A stretch of 64,000 bases of DNA from Xylophilus sp. GW821-FHT01B05 (GTDB lineage Bacteria > Pseudomonadota > Gammaproteobacteria > Burkholderiales > Burkholderiaceae_C), in NCBI GenBank assembly GCA_038961845.1, contig CP152408.1:310001-374000 (forward strand), given 5' to 3'. The stretch's first letter is position 1. Each line of letters starts with the position of its first letter. Shown here one piece after another: positions 7,982 to 16,812 of this stretch. The notes below the pieces were generated by a model, which worked only from the letters and a program-made list of their open reading frames with translations, was not told the DNA's origin and did no database searches. Made by a program: the position numbers and the translations under genes.

Positions 7982-9006
7982 GCCTCGTCCTCGACCACGT
8001 CTCCTACACCTACCCGGGCAGCACGCAAGGGCTGGACGACGTATCGCTTGACGTGCGCACCGGCGAGCTGGTCGCGGTCATCGGGCCCAGCGGCTCGGGC
8101 AAATCGACCCTGCTCAAGCTGGTGTCGGGGCTGTCTACCGGCCACAGCGGCCGCATTGCGCTGGACGGCGAAGACCTGTCGGCCAAGCCGGTGCACCAGC
8201 GCCATATCGGCATGGTGTTCCAGAGCTACGCGCTGTTCCCGCACCTGAGCGTGCTCGACAACGTGGCCTACGGCCTGAAGCTGCGCAAGGTGGCCACCGA
8301 TGCCCGCCACAAGCGCGCGCAAGAGCTGCTCGATATGGTCGGCCTGGGCAGCTTCGCGCAGCGCGCGGTGGCGCAACTTTCCGGCGGGCAGCAGCAGCGC
8401 GTGGCCCTGGCGCGGGCGCTGGCGATAGACCCGCGCGCACTGCTGCTGGACGAGCCGCTGTCTGCATTGGACGCCAGCGTGCGCGGCCACCTGCGCGACC
8501 AGATCCGCCAGATCCAGCAGCGCTTCAACGCCACCACCTTGCTGGTCACGCACGACCAGGAAGAGGCGCTGACCATGGCCGACCGCGTGGCGGTGCTGCA
8601 AGACGGCAAGCTGCTGCAGATCGCCGCCCCGCGCGAGATCTACGAGCGCCCGGCCAACCGCGCGGTGGCGCAGTTTGTGGGCTTGTCCACGCTGCTGCCG
8701 GCCAAGGTCAGCGCGCAAGACCGCATCGACCTGGGCTTTGCCGAATGGGCCGCGCCCACCGGCACGCGCACGGTCGGCACGGCCGTGCATGCGCTGCTGC
8801 GGCCCGAGCATGTGCAGGCCGATCCGCCGGCCGGTGCCTTGAATCGCCTGGCCGGCAAGCCTGGTGCGCAGCGCTACTTTGGCGCGCTGACCCGCTACGA
8901 CTTTCATGTGCCGGGGACGGATGTTCCGTTCCTGGCCGAATCACGGACGCCCGCCGCAGACGCGATCGCCGTGGCGCCGGAGCACATCCGGTTGCTAGAT
9001 AACTGA
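7978..9006 (+). CDS. ABC transporter ATP-binding protein with TOBE domain
   Basis: A 342-residue ATPase energising the importer. Walker A is GPSGSGKST (36-44), the Q-loop lies in MVFQSYALFPHL, the signature is LSGGQQQ (134-140), Walker B is LLLDEP (155-160) and the H-loop is in LLVTHDQEEA. After about residue 235 follows a TOBE-like regulatory domain (LLRPEHV, then VAPEHIRLL at the end), as in PotA, FbpC and PhnT-type proteins. It sits second in the four-gene transporter operon, with a 34-bp gap to the binding protein. Confidence 0.94.
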   Translation: MSLVLDHVSYTYPGSTQGLDDVSLDVRTGELVAVIGPSGSGKSTLLKLVSGLSTGHSGRIALDGEDLSAKPVHQRHIGMVFQSYALFPHLSVLDNVAYGLKLRKVATDARHKRAQELLDMVGLGSFAQRAVAQLSGGQQQRVALARALAIDPRALLLDEPLSALDASVRGHLRDQIRQIQQRFNATTLLVTHDQEEALTMADRVAVLQDGKLLQIAAPREIYERPANRAVAQFVGLSTLLPAKVSAQDRIDLGFAEWAAPTGTRTVGTAVHALLRPEHVQADPPAGALNRLAGKPGAQRYFGALTRYDFHVPGTDVPFLAESRTPAADAIAVAPEHIRLLDN

Positions 9007-9040
9007 GCTAGCCCATCCACTGTCCGAAGGAGAAACCTCC

Positions 9041-10120
9041 ATGCATCGCAGAACCCTGATCCAGGCCGCCGGCGCCCTGCCGCTGGCATCTGTCGTGGCC
9101 CGCACCGCCTTTGCCTTCGACGGCCCCGAGCTGTACGCGGGCGAGAAGGCGCTGTACGCCGAGGCGCAAAAGGAAGGCCTGTGCGTCTCCTTCGACACCG
9201 GTCCCGAGTGGGCCAACTGGAAGTCGCTGTTCCGTGACTTCAAGAAGCGCTACCCCGAGATCGAGCTGACCTACAACGACATCGGCTCGGCCGCCACCGT
9301 GGTCGCGCTCGACAAGACCCGCCGCCGCCCACAGGCCGACACCGCCTACTACTTCGCCGCCTCGGCGGTGGATGCGGTGAAGAAGGACGTGGTCGCGCCC
9401 TTCAAGCCCGTCAACTTCGACAAGCTGCCGGCGGTGTTCAAAGAAGCGGAAGGCCGCTGGTTCACCATCCACACGCTCAACATCGCCTTCCTGGTCAACA
9501 AGAAGCTGGTGAAGAACGTGCCCACCAGCTGGGCCGATCTGCTGAAGCCTGAGTACAAGAGCAGCGTGGTCTATCTCGACCCGCGCTCCACCGGCATTGG
9601 CCAGGTGCTGACCTTTGCCGCGGCCTACGCCAACGGCGGTGACGTCGACAACATCAAGCCCGGCACCGACTACCTGGGCAAGCTGCACGCCGCCGGCAAT
9701 GTGCTGCGCGTGGAAGGCACCACGCCTTACGCCAAGTTCCTGAAGGGCGAAGTCCCGATCTGGATCAGCTACGAAAACGATGGCCTCAAAGCCAAGTACG
9801 TAGACGGCATGGGCGACGCCGCCGAGGTCGTGATCCCCAAGGAAGCCAGCGTGGCCGCACCCTACGCCATCAGCCTGGTGAAGAACGGCCCCAACCCGAA
9901 TGCCGGCAAGCTCTGGCTCAACTTCATCATGAGCGAGGCCGGGCAGTCGCTGTTCGCGCAAGGCTTTGTGCGGCCGGCCGTGCCAGGCACGCCGCTCACG
10001 GCCGACGTCGCCGCCAAGATGCCGCCGGCACCGCAGGTGCGCCCGCTGGACGTGGTGAAAGCATCCGAGCGCAAGGCTGAGCTGGACAAGCTCTGGGCGC
10101 AGGCCGTGCTCGGCAAGTAG
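9041..10120 (+). CDS. Periplasmic substrate-binding protein of the ABC importer
   Basis: A 359-residue family 1-type extracellular solute-binding protein. The N-terminus MHRRTLIQAAGALPLASVVA carries a twin arginine and a hydrophobic core with a cleavage-like AFA site, so export may be by Tat. The body (FDTGPEWANWKSLFRDFKKRYP, later LDPRSTGIGQVLTFAAAYANGG, and ISYENDGLKAKY) resembles iron, polyamine and aminoethylphosphonate binding proteins. AGGAG precedes the ATG. It is encoded between the ATPase and the second permease, so all four parts belong to one system. The ligand is not identifiable by eye. Confidence 0.9.
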   Translation: MHRRTLIQAAGALPLASVVARTAFAFDGPELYAGEKALYAEAQKEGLCVSFDTGPEWANWKSLFRDFKKRYPEIELTYNDIGSAATVVALDKTRRRPQADTAYYFAASAVDAVKKDVVAPFKPVNFDKLPAVFKEAEGRWFTIHTLNIAFLVNKKLVKNVPTSWADLLKPEYKSSVVYLDPRSTGIGQVLTFAAAYANGGDVDNIKPGTDYLGKLHAAGNVLRVEGTTPYAKFLKGEVPIWISYENDGLKAKYVDGMGDAAEVVIPKEASVAAPYAISLVKNGPNPNAGKLWLNFIMSEAGQSLFAQGFVRPAVPGTPLTADVAAKMPPAPQVRPLDVVKASERKAELDKLWAQAVLGK

Positions 10121-10132
10121 GGCAGGGCACAC

Positions 10133-10960
10133 GTGTCGATGCGACGCTTCGGCGCCTGGCCCGCATGGGCCTTCATGGCGCTCTTCTTTGCGGCACCGCT
10201 GGCCGCGCTCTTGCCTGAGGCTTTTGCCGACGGCGGCAGCGCCTTTGGCCGCCTGTTTGGCAACCCGCTCTTCATGGGTGCGCTGCGCAACACGCTGGTG
10301 CTGGGCCTGGTCGCGGGCGCGTTGTCGGCGCTGGTCGGCACCTGCATCGCGATCGAGCTGGCGCGCCAGCCGGCGCAGCGGCGCCAATGGATGATGACCT
10401 TGCTCGGTCTGCCGCTGGCCTTCTCCGGGCTGGTGATTGCCTACGGCTTCATCCTGGCTTTTGGCCGCGCCGGTTTTGTTACGCAGTTGCTGGCCGGCCT
10501 GGGTGCCGACCCAGCCACCGTGGGCAGCTGGATCTACAGCGTGTCGGGCCTGGCCTTTGCCTATGCCTACTACCTGATCCCGCGCGTGGCGCTGTCGCTC
10601 TACCCGGTGTTTGCCAACTTCGATGAGCGCCCGCTGCTGGCCGCACGCACGCTGGGTGCCTCGCGCCTGCGCGCCTTCTGGGACACGGTCGTGCCCGAGG
10701 TCGCGCCCTCGGTGCTGTCCAGCGCCTGCCTGGTGGCGGCGCTGGCCATGGGCACCTACGGCACGGCGCTGGCGCTGGTGGGCACGCAGCTCAACATCCT
10801 GCCGCTGATGCTGCTCGCGCAGGTCAGCGACGGCGGATCGGATTTTGGCCTGGCAGCAGCCTTGTCGCTGGTGCTGATGGTGGTGTGTGTGATCGTCATG
10901 GGAGTAGGGGATGTCGTTACGCGCAAGCGCGAACGCGGTGCTGTCGGCGCCGGTCATTGA
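10133..10960 (+). CDS. Second ABC transporter permease
   Basis: A 275-residue inner-membrane permease with about six transmembrane segments and an EAA-like loop (LLAARTLGASRLRAFWDTV). The start is GTG at 10133 or ATG at 10139, two codons later; only a weak AGGG lies upstream. It follows the binding-protein gene by 12 bp. Its 3' end overlaps the start of the LOG-like gene by 50 bp in another frame. Together with the permease at 7217 it provides the heterodimeric channel. Confidence 0.88.
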   Translation: MSMRRFGAWPAWAFMALFFAAPLAALLPEAFADGGSAFGRLFGNPLFMGALRNTLVLGLVAGALSALVGTCIAIELARQPAQRRQWMMTLLGLPLAFSGLVIAYGFILAFGRAGFVTQLLAGLGADPATVGSWIYSVSGLAFAYAYYLIPRVALSLYPVFANFDERPLLAARTLGASRLRAFWDTVVPEVAPSVLSSACLVAALAMGTYGTALALVGTQLNILPLMLLAQVSDGGSDFGLAAALSLVLMVVCVIVMGVGDVVTRKRERGAVGAGH

Positions 10961-11471
10961 GGCGCTAGCGCGCCTGGCGCAAAAACAGCGCGGCCCGCAA
11001 CGCCACCGCCAGCCGGTGGCCATGATCGGCCCGGGCGATGGTGGCGTGCGTGAGTGCGAGGCCGCCTACACGGTAGCCCACGCCCTGGCGGGCGCCGGCA
11101 TGGCGATAGTCTGCGGCGGCCGTGGCGGTGTCATGGCGGCCGCATCCCGTGGCGCCACCGACGCCGGCGGCGTGGCCGTGGGCCTGCTGCCCGAAGAAGA
11201 CACCAGCGCCGCCAACGAATGGCTGACGGTGGCCATCCCCACCGGCATGGGCGAAATGCGCAACGCCCTGGTGGCCCGCAGCGGTGTCTGCATCGTCGCC
11301 GTGGGCGGCAACATGGGCACGCTGTCAGAGATGGCCATGGGCCTCAAGTGGGGCAAGCCGGTATTCGTGCTGCACGGCGACATCGCGTTGCCGGGGGCTG
11401 TGGTGGCGCGGGATGTGGAGCACTTGTTGGGGTTGGTGTTGGGGTGTTTGGTGGGTGAGTTGGTTTCGTAG
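10911..11471 (+). CDS. LOG-like Rossmann-fold protein (TIGR00725 type)
   Basis: A 186-residue cytosolic protein of the SLOG/lysine-decarboxylase-like group. The family motifs are GGRGGVM (69-75) and GGNMGTLSE (132-140). The better known LOG members hydrolyse cytokinin-type nucleoside monophosphates, but this branch has no settled function. It starts inside the 3' end of the second permease gene (50-bp overlap) with GGAGTAGGGG directly ahead of its ATG, so it is translated with the transporter. That placement suggests a role with the imported compound, which is inference. It ends next to long repeat copy 2. Confidence 0.85.
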   Translation: MSLRASANAVLSAPVIEALARLAQKQRGPQRHRQPVAMIGPGDGGVRECEAAYTVAHALAGAGMAIVCGGRGGVMAAASRGATDAGGVAVGLLPEEDTSAANEWLTVAIPTGMGEMRNALVARSGVCIVAVGGNMGTLSEMAMGLKWGKPVFVLHGDIALPGAVVARDVEHLLGLVLGCLVGELVS

Positions 11472-11477
11472 GGAAAT

Positions 11478-12050
11478 ATGCCTTTAGCCCAGGTGCTGCC
11501 TGGGCTATTAGCTATCTATTTGATAGTTGGCGTGTTTTGCTGTTTGCGGGTGCCGGGTCTCGGCCCGGCGGGCGACCTACTCTTCTTTGCTTCGCCAAAG
11601 AAAAGTAGGCAGAAGAAAGGCGAGCCGGAGCCAGGGGCCCTGTGGGCTTCCCTGCGCTGCCAACGGCGGTGAGCAGCCAACAGCCGAACAGCCGGCCCCC
11701 ACCCCAGCCCTCCCCCAACGGGGGAGGGAGTAATGCAGAGACAAAGGCCGAGCGAAGCGATGGCCCGACTGGCAGTCCCGGGTCCCCTCTGTGGCGTCGA
11801 GGAGCGGAGGAGTCGGCAGGTTGCCCGTAGCGAAGCGAAGGGACGGCGAGGACTGTTTGAGCCGAAGGCGAGTTCCGCAGCCGCCTGCTGACTCTGAGCA
11901 CCGCAGAGCAGTCCGGCAAAGCCGGACCGCCACAGCGGGGTCGCCTTCTCTTTGGTGACTTTCTCTTGGCGACACAAGAGAAAGTTACTCGCCCGCCGGG
12001 GCGAACTCCCGGCACCCGCCGCCCGCAAGGCAAGCAGAGCCGAGATATCT
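11478..12050. repeat. Long dispersed intergenic repeat, copy 2
   Basis: The gap 11472-12066 (595 bp) contains no credible gene. It repeats 5586-6106 in the same orientation: a family 1 element (11478-11527, arms TAGCCCAGG and CCTGGGCTA), then the GC-rich block, ending in the same 11-bp stem (11958-11968 with 11975-11985). Compared with copy 1 it carries an extra hairpin near 11576-11609 (CCTACT/AGTAGG arms with TTCTTTG/CAAAGAA). It again lies between convergent genes. Confidence 0.87.
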
Positions 12051-12066
12051 CAAAGACCTTGAGTCT

Positions 12067-13020
12067 CTACAGCGGCAATTGCTCCAACGGCTCCCCCGGC
12101 CCCGTCCTCTCCACAATCAACCCATAATGCTCCGGCCTCCGATGCCGTGCAAAGTCGAACACGTTGTGACGGAAGGCCGCAGCCAGGTCCAGGTTGGCCT
12201 GCACGCTGATGACCTCGTCGTCTTCCGTGCTGGCCTGCGCGGCGATCTCGCCGGTGGGCGCAACGATGACCGAGCCGCCGATCATGTGAAAGCCGTCCTC
12301 GCGCCCGCACTTGGCGGCCGCCGCGGCCCAGACGCAGTTCTGGTAAGCACTGGCCTGCAGGGTGATCAGGTGGTGGTGCATGCGCAGGTGCACCGGCTCG
12401 GGCCAGTGGATGTTCTCGGACGGCGTGTTGTAGCCCAGCACCACGACCTCGGCGCTCTGCAGCGACATGACGCGCCAGGTCTCGGGCCAGCGGCGGTCGT
12501 TGCACAGGGCCATGCCGACCTTGGCGCCCATCGCGTCCCACACGCCCCAGGGGCGGTCGCCGACGTCGAAGAACTTCTTCTCCAGATGCTGGAAGGGCGC
12601 ATCCGGCTTGTGCTCGGTGTGGCCGGGCAGGTGCACCTTGCGGTACTTGCCAATGATGTTGGCCTGCTTGTCCACCAGGATCGCGGTGTTGTAGGGTCGG
12701 CCTTCGGGCGTGAGTTCGGCATAGCCCAGGTAGAAGCCAATGCCCAGGCGGCGCGCTTCGTCAAACAGCGGCTGCACCGCGGCGTTGGGCATTTGCGCCT
12801 CGAAGAAGCGCTCGCGCGCTTCTTCGTCGCTCATCCAGTAGCGCGGGAAGAAGGTGGTCAGCGCCAGCTCGGGGAACACCACCAGGTCGGCCTGGCGCGA
12901 CTTGGCCTCGCGCAGCATCTCCAGCAGGCGCGCGACCACGGCGGCGCGGCTGTCGTGGAGGTGGACCGGGCCCATCTGGGCAACGGCAAGGCCGATCTTG
13001 CGGGGCTGGGCTGTGGTCAT
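12067..13020 (-). CDS. N-carbamoyl-D-amino-acid amidohydrolase (nitrilase superfamily)
   Basis: A 317-residue cytosolic enzyme that removes the carbamoyl group from N-carbamoyl-D-amino acids, giving D-amino acid, CO2 and ammonia. The nitrilase catalytic triad is visible as Glu51 (VVFPELALTTFFP), Lys128 (GKYRKVHLPGH) and Cys173 (MALCNDRRWPE). Long stretches match the Agrobacterium carbamoylase from memory (PFQHLEKKFF, RMHHHLITLQASAYQN, HRRPEHYGLI). The Met at 13020 gives the canonical length; upstream codons are not family-like. It lies beside a LysR gene and a Bug/D-aminoacylase pair, forming a D-amino-acid salvage locus. Confidence 0.93.
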   Translation of the reverse strand: MTTAQPRKIGLAVAQMGPVHLHDSRAAVVARLLEMLREAKSRQADLVVFPELALTTFFPRYWMSDEEARERFFEAQMPNAAVQPLFDEARRLGIGFYLGYAELTPEGRPYNTAILVDKQANIIGKYRKVHLPGHTEHKPDAPFQHLEKKFFDVGDRPWGVWDAMGAKVGMALCNDRRWPETWRVMSLQSAEVVVLGYNTPSENIHWPEPVHLRMHHHLITLQASAYQNCVWAAAAAKCGREDGFHMIGGSVIVAPTGEIAAQASTEDDEVISVQANLDLAAAFRHNVFDFARHRRPEHYGLIVERTGPGEPLEQLPL

Positions 13021-13194
13021 GGCGCGGGCACTCAGGCTGTTGTCGATGCGCGGATCATGCCGGCGGCACGTGCCCGGCGCTACCCGCCGGCGCGCGCTGG
13101 CCGGCCCTGTCTTCAAGCACCTGCCGATGGCCGCAAACCCGCATGGCGCAAGGCTTTGCGGGCACTGCAGTGCCAATCGCCAGATAGCCTCAGG

Positions 13195-14160
13195 TTATGG
13201 CGTTTCCACAAAATCCGATGGCTGCTCGTGCCGCAGCACCCAGCTCACGGCGGCCAGAAAGCGGCGCGCCAGCAGTGGCAGGGATTCGAGCTTGGAGTAG
13301 GTGGCCCACACCGCCACCGTGGGCGTGGGCTGCAATGGCCGCACCACCATGCCGGGGCGCAGCGCTACCGGCAAGCTCCAGCGGTCCACCAGGGCCGCGC
13401 CCAGGCCCTGTTGTGCGAAGGCGATGGCGGTCATGGGCGAATGCACCTGCACCTGGGCCGAGGCGGCCAGGTCGGCGCCGAGCAGTTCAGTGAGCAAGTG
13501 GCCCAGCGGCGTGGCCGCGGGGTAGCCGATCCAGCGCGTGCCGGCCAGCGCCTGGGCGTTGACCACGGGCTGGCCGGCCAGCGGGTGGTCGGGCGCCATC
13601 AGGCACACGACCTCGTCCTGGCCCAGCTCGTCGGCGGCCAGGCTGGCGTGCTCGGGCGGCAGCAGCGATATGCCGATGTCGGCGTCGCCGGTGAGAAAGC
13701 GCGTGGTCAGCTCGTCGTAGGTGACGTTGCGAAAGTTGATGCGCACGCCCGGGTTGCGCTTCTCGAAGCGCTGCAGCGCCAGCGGCACCAGGCGCTCGCC
13801 CAGGCTGGCGCTGGAGACGATGCGCAGGCTGCCGGCGCCGCTGCGCGCCAGGTTGGTGGCCAGGTCGTTGACGCGCTGCACGCCCTGGTAGAGGCCCTCG
13901 ACCTCGGTGAACAGGCGGCGCGCCTCAGGCGTGGGCGCAAAGCGGGTCTGCTTGCGCTCGAACAGCTGGAAGCCCAGGCGGCTTTCGGTCAGCGCCAGCA
14001 CGCGGCTGATGGCGGGCTGCGACACATGCAGCAGCCGGCCCGCGCCGCTGACCGAGCCGGCCACCATGATGGCGCGAAACACCTCGATCTGCCGCAGGTT
14101 GAGCGGGCGCCGCGGGCCGCTGCCGGTGGGGGTTTCGTCGTCAGTCCAGAGCTTGTCCAT
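13195..14160 (-). CDS. LysR-family transcriptional regulator of the D-amino-acid locus
   Basis: A 321-residue regulator. After a short polar N-terminus, the helix-turn-helix spans about residues 21-66 (LNLRQIEVFRAIMVAGSVSG, then VSQPAISRVLALTESRLGFQ), followed by the two-lobe co-inducer domain. It is divergent from the Bug/deacylase pair with a 157-bp gap and lies upstream of, and co-oriented with, the carbamoylase gene, so it may control both. ATG 14160 is chosen because the much longer upstream frame crosses the divergent promoter. Confidence 0.9.
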   Translation of the reverse strand: MDKLWTDDETPTGSGPRRPLNLRQIEVFRAIMVAGSVSGAGRLLHVSQPAISRVLALTESRLGFQLFERKQTRFAPTPEARRLFTEVEGLYQGVQRVNDLATNLARSGAGSLRIVSSASLGERLVPLALQRFEKRNPGVRINFRNVTYDELTTRFLTGDADIGISLLPPEHASLAADELGQDEVVCLMAPDHPLAGQPVVNAQALAGTRWIGYPAATPLGHLLTELLGADLAASAQVQVHSPMTAIAFAQQGLGAALVDRWSLPVALRPGMVVRPLQPTPTVAVWATYSKLESLPLLARRFLAAVSWVLRHEQPSDFVETP

Positions 14161-14317
14161 GTTGTGAAAAGTTGGACGCAGGTTCCGTGCCCACAGGCCT
14201 GCGCGATAACGAACCCTTATGGGCTTGGGACATTTTTGGATGAGGCGTTTTGGCGCGGCGCAGCTAGTCTGAAAAAAGAAACCCACCCGGCCGGCGTTCC
14301 GGCAGAAAGACCGCACC

Positions 14318-15304
14318 ATGTTCCGAACCCCTCTTCCCCGCTGGGCCGCATCGCTTGCTGCGGCCACCGGCCTGCTCTGTGCCGCGCTGCCCGCCATGGC
14401 CGCCTGGCCAGACAAGACCATCACTTTCATTGTGCCCTCGGCCGCTGGCGGCTCGCCCGATGTGCTGTCGCGCCTGCTGACCACCGAGCTGGCCAAGAGC
14501 CTGGGCGTGGCCGTGGTGGTGGACAACCGGCCGGGCGCGGCCGGCAACATCGGCATTCTGCAGATCAAGGGCAAGCCCGCCGACGGCTACACGATTGGCT
14601 ACGGCAACGTCAACACGCTGGCGGTGAACCGCTCGCTGTTCAAGAAGCTGCCCTACGACGTGGACCGCGACCTGCAGCCGGTGGCGCCGGCCTTCAACCT
14701 CTACAACGTGCTGATCGTGCGCAAGGAGTCGCCTTACCAAAGCATGGGCCAGTTGGTGGATGCCGCGCGCAAGTCGCCGGGCAAGCTGTCCTTTGGCGCG
14801 CCGGGCATAGGCACCACCGGCCACATGGGCGGCGAGCTGTTCCGCAGCATGGCCGGCATCGACGTGCTCTACGTGCCCTACAACGGCGGCCCGGCCGCGC
14901 TGCAGGACTTGCTGGGCGGGCGCATCGATTACCTGTTCGCCAACTCGTCCGAGGTCGGCTCGCTGATTGGCGCCGGCAAGGTGCGCGCGCTGGGCGTCAG
15001 CAGCCTGCAGCGCCTGCCCATCCTGCCCGAGGTGCCCACGCTGGACGAATCCGGCCTGAAGGGCTACGAGACCATCGCCTGGGGCGGCGTGGTCGCCCCG
15101 CACGGCACGCCGCGCGAAGTGGTCGACAAGCTCAACGCCGCCATCCGCGCCGCGCTCAAAACACCCGCCGTGCGCGAAGGCCTGGCCAAGCTCGGCGCGG
15201 TGCCGGCCGATGGCTCGCCGGAAGACTTCCAGCGCCTGATCAACAGCGAAACCCAGCGCTGGGGCCAACTGATCGAGAAGGCCCAGATCGAGAAGCTCGA
15301 CTGA
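14318..15304 (+). CDS. Bug-family (tripartite tricarboxylate transporter) solute-binding protein
   Basis: A 328-residue periplasmic binding protein. The signal peptide runs to about residue 28 (LPAMAAWPDK). Bug-family landmarks follow: ITFIVPSAAGGSPDVLSRLL, VVDNRPGAAGNIG, FGAPGIGTTGHMGGEL and VPYNGGPAALQDLLGG. No TctA/TctB membrane partners are nearby, as is common for orphan Bug proteins in Comamonadaceae. The stop overlaps the start of the D-aminoacylase gene (ATGA), so the ligand is probably an N-acyl amino acid or related carboxylate. Confidence 0.93.
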   Translation: MFRTPLPRWAASLAAATGLLCAALPAMAAWPDKTITFIVPSAAGGSPDVLSRLLTTELAKSLGVAVVVDNRPGAAGNIGILQIKGKPADGYTIGYGNVNTLAVNRSLFKKLPYDVDRDLQPVAPAFNLYNVLIVRKESPYQSMGQLVDAARKSPGKLSFGAPGIGTTGHMGGELFRSMAGIDVLYVPYNGGPAALQDLLGGRIDYLFANSSEVGSLIGAGKVRALGVSSLQRLPILPEVPTLDESGLKGYETIAWGGVVAPHGTPREVVDKLNAAIRAALKTPAVREGLAKLGAVPADGSPEDFQRLINSETQRWGQLIEKAQIEKLD

Positions 15305-16755
15305 TGCCCGGTACAACGCAGGACACCCGGCTGCTGCTGCGCGGCGGCACCCTCATCGATGGCACGGGTGCGCCGGGCCGGCGTGCCGACCTGCTGCTGG
15401 AGGGCGCGCACATCGCCGCCATTGGCAATGCCGCCGACATGCCGCAAGACGTGCCGGTGCAGGACATCAGCGGCCGCGTGCTGGCGCCCGGCTTCATCGA
15501 TTCGCACACCCACGACGACGGCTACCTGCTGGTGCACCCGGAGATGCTGCCCAAGGTGTCGCAGGGCATCACCACCGTCGTCACCGGCAACTGCGGCATC
15601 AGCCTGGCGCCGCTGGTGCGTGCCAGTGTGCCGCAGCCGCTGGATCTGCTCGGGCCCGCCGAGCTGTTTCGCTTTGCCAGCTTTGCCGCGTGGATTGACG
15701 CGCTGCGGCAGGCGCCGGCAGCGGTCAACGTGGTGCCGCTGGTGGGCCACACCACCTTGCGCGTGGCCGCCATGGCCGACACGCAGCGCCCCGCCAACGC
15801 AGAAGAAACGCAGCACATGCAGCGCCTGCTGGCCGAGGCGCTGGAGGCCGGTGCCTTTGGCATGTCTACCGGCACCTTCTACCCGCCGGCGGCACATGCG
15901 CCGACGGAAGAAATCATCGCCGTCGGCGCGCCGCTGCGCGGCCGCCAGGGCCTGTATGCCACGCACCTGCGCGACGAGGCCGACCACATCGTGCCGGCCA
16001 TGGACGAGGCGCTGGAGATCGGGCGCGCGCTGGGCTGCCTGGTGGTCTTCTCGCACCACAAGCTGGCCGGCGGCCGCAACCATGGCCGCTCGCGCGAGAC
16101 CCTGGCGCACATCGACCGCGCCGCCGCGCTGCAGCCGGTGTGCCTGGACTGCCACCCCTACCCGGCCACCTCCACCATGCTGCGGCTGGACCGGGTGCGC
16201 ATTGCGCGCCGCACCCTGGTCACCTGGTCGCGCGGCTACCCGGCCGCGCAGGGCCGCGACTTCGCCGACGTGCAGCGCGAGCTGGGCCTGGACGAGCAGG
16301 GAACGCTGGAGCGATTGGCCCCCGCCGGTGCCATCTACTTCCTGATGGACGAGGGCGACGTGGAACGCATCATGTGCCACCCGCGCGGCATGGTCGGCTC
16401 CGACGGCCTGCCTTTCGACCAGCACCCGCACCCGCGCCAGTGGGGCACTTTCACCAACGTGTTGCGCACCCTGGTGCGCGAACGCGGCGTGCTCACGCTG
16501 GAGGCCGCCATCCACAAGATGACCGGCCTGGCCGCGCACTACTACGGCCTGCCCGACCGCGGTGTGCTGCGCCCCGGCATGCGCGCCGACCTGACCCTGC
16601 TCGACCCGGCACGCGTGGCCGACCGCGCCACCTTCGAGCAGCCGCTGCAGACCAGCGTGGGCATTGAAGGCGTGTGGGTCAATGGGCAGCGGGTGTGGGA
16701 TGGGCTTGGCGCCACGGGCGCGCGGCCTGGGGAAGTGTTGGTGCGCAGTTTGTGA
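15304..16755 (+). CDS. N-acyl-D-amino-acid deacylase (D-aminoacylase, amidohydrolase superfamily)
   Basis: A 483-residue zinc-dependent hydrolase releasing D-amino acids from N-acyl derivatives. The D-aminoacylase active-site set is complete: HTHDD (His68, His70), bridging Cys97 in TGNCGIS, His in YATHLRDE, His in FSHHK and Asp in GSDGLPFDQHP. Small beta-sandwich portions lie at both ends (LLLRGGTLIDGTG and LRPGMRADLTLLDP). The ATG at 15304 overlaps the Bug gene stop; the same frame happens to stay open for kilobases upstream, but that part is antisense to the carbamoylase and LysR genes. It pairs functionally with the carbamoylase across the divergent promoter. Confidence 0.94.
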   Translation: MPGTTQDTRLLLRGGTLIDGTGAPGRRADLLLEGAHIAAIGNAADMPQDVPVQDISGRVLAPGFIDSHTHDDGYLLVHPEMLPKVSQGITTVVTGNCGISLAPLVRASVPQPLDLLGPAELFRFASFAAWIDALRQAPAAVNVVPLVGHTTLRVAAMADTQRPANAEETQHMQRLLAEALEAGAFGMSTGTFYPPAAHAPTEEIIAVGAPLRGRQGLYATHLRDEADHIVPAMDEALEIGRALGCLVVFSHHKLAGGRNHGRSRETLAHIDRAAALQPVCLDCHPYPATSTMLRLDRVRIARRTLVTWSRGYPAAQGRDFADVQRELGLDEQGTLERLAPAGAIYFLMDEGDVERIMCHPRGMVGSDGLPFDQHPHPRQWGTFTNVLRTLVRERGVLTLEAAIHKMTGLAAHYYGLPDRGVLRPGMRADLTLLDPARVADRATFEQPLQTSVGIEGVWVNGQRVWDGLGATGARPGEVLVRSL

Positions 16756-16760
16756 GGGAA

Positions 16761-16812
16761 ATATGCCTCTAGCCCAGGTACTGCCTGAGCTAGTAGCTAT
16801 GCATTTGATAGT
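16761..16812. repeat. Dispersed short palindromic repeat, family 1, copy E
   Basis: The element reads CCTCTAGCCCAGG, a short loop, then CCTGAGCTAGTAGCTAT and a TTTGATAG end. It fills nearly all of the gap between the convergent stop codons of the deacylase and IclR genes and can fold as a hairpin, so it may help terminate both transcripts. Confidence 0.8.

Noticed and set aside
9008..11023. A 671-codon minus-strand frame
   Set aside because: It is antisense to the binding-protein and permease genes, rich in His/Gln/Arg/Gly and shows no domain.
12079..16755. A 1558-codon open frame on the plus strand
   Set aside because: Only 15304-16755 is real (D-aminoacylase). The rest is antisense to the carbamoylase and LysR genes or out of frame with the Bug gene, and has shadow composition. 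High GC keeps stops rare.
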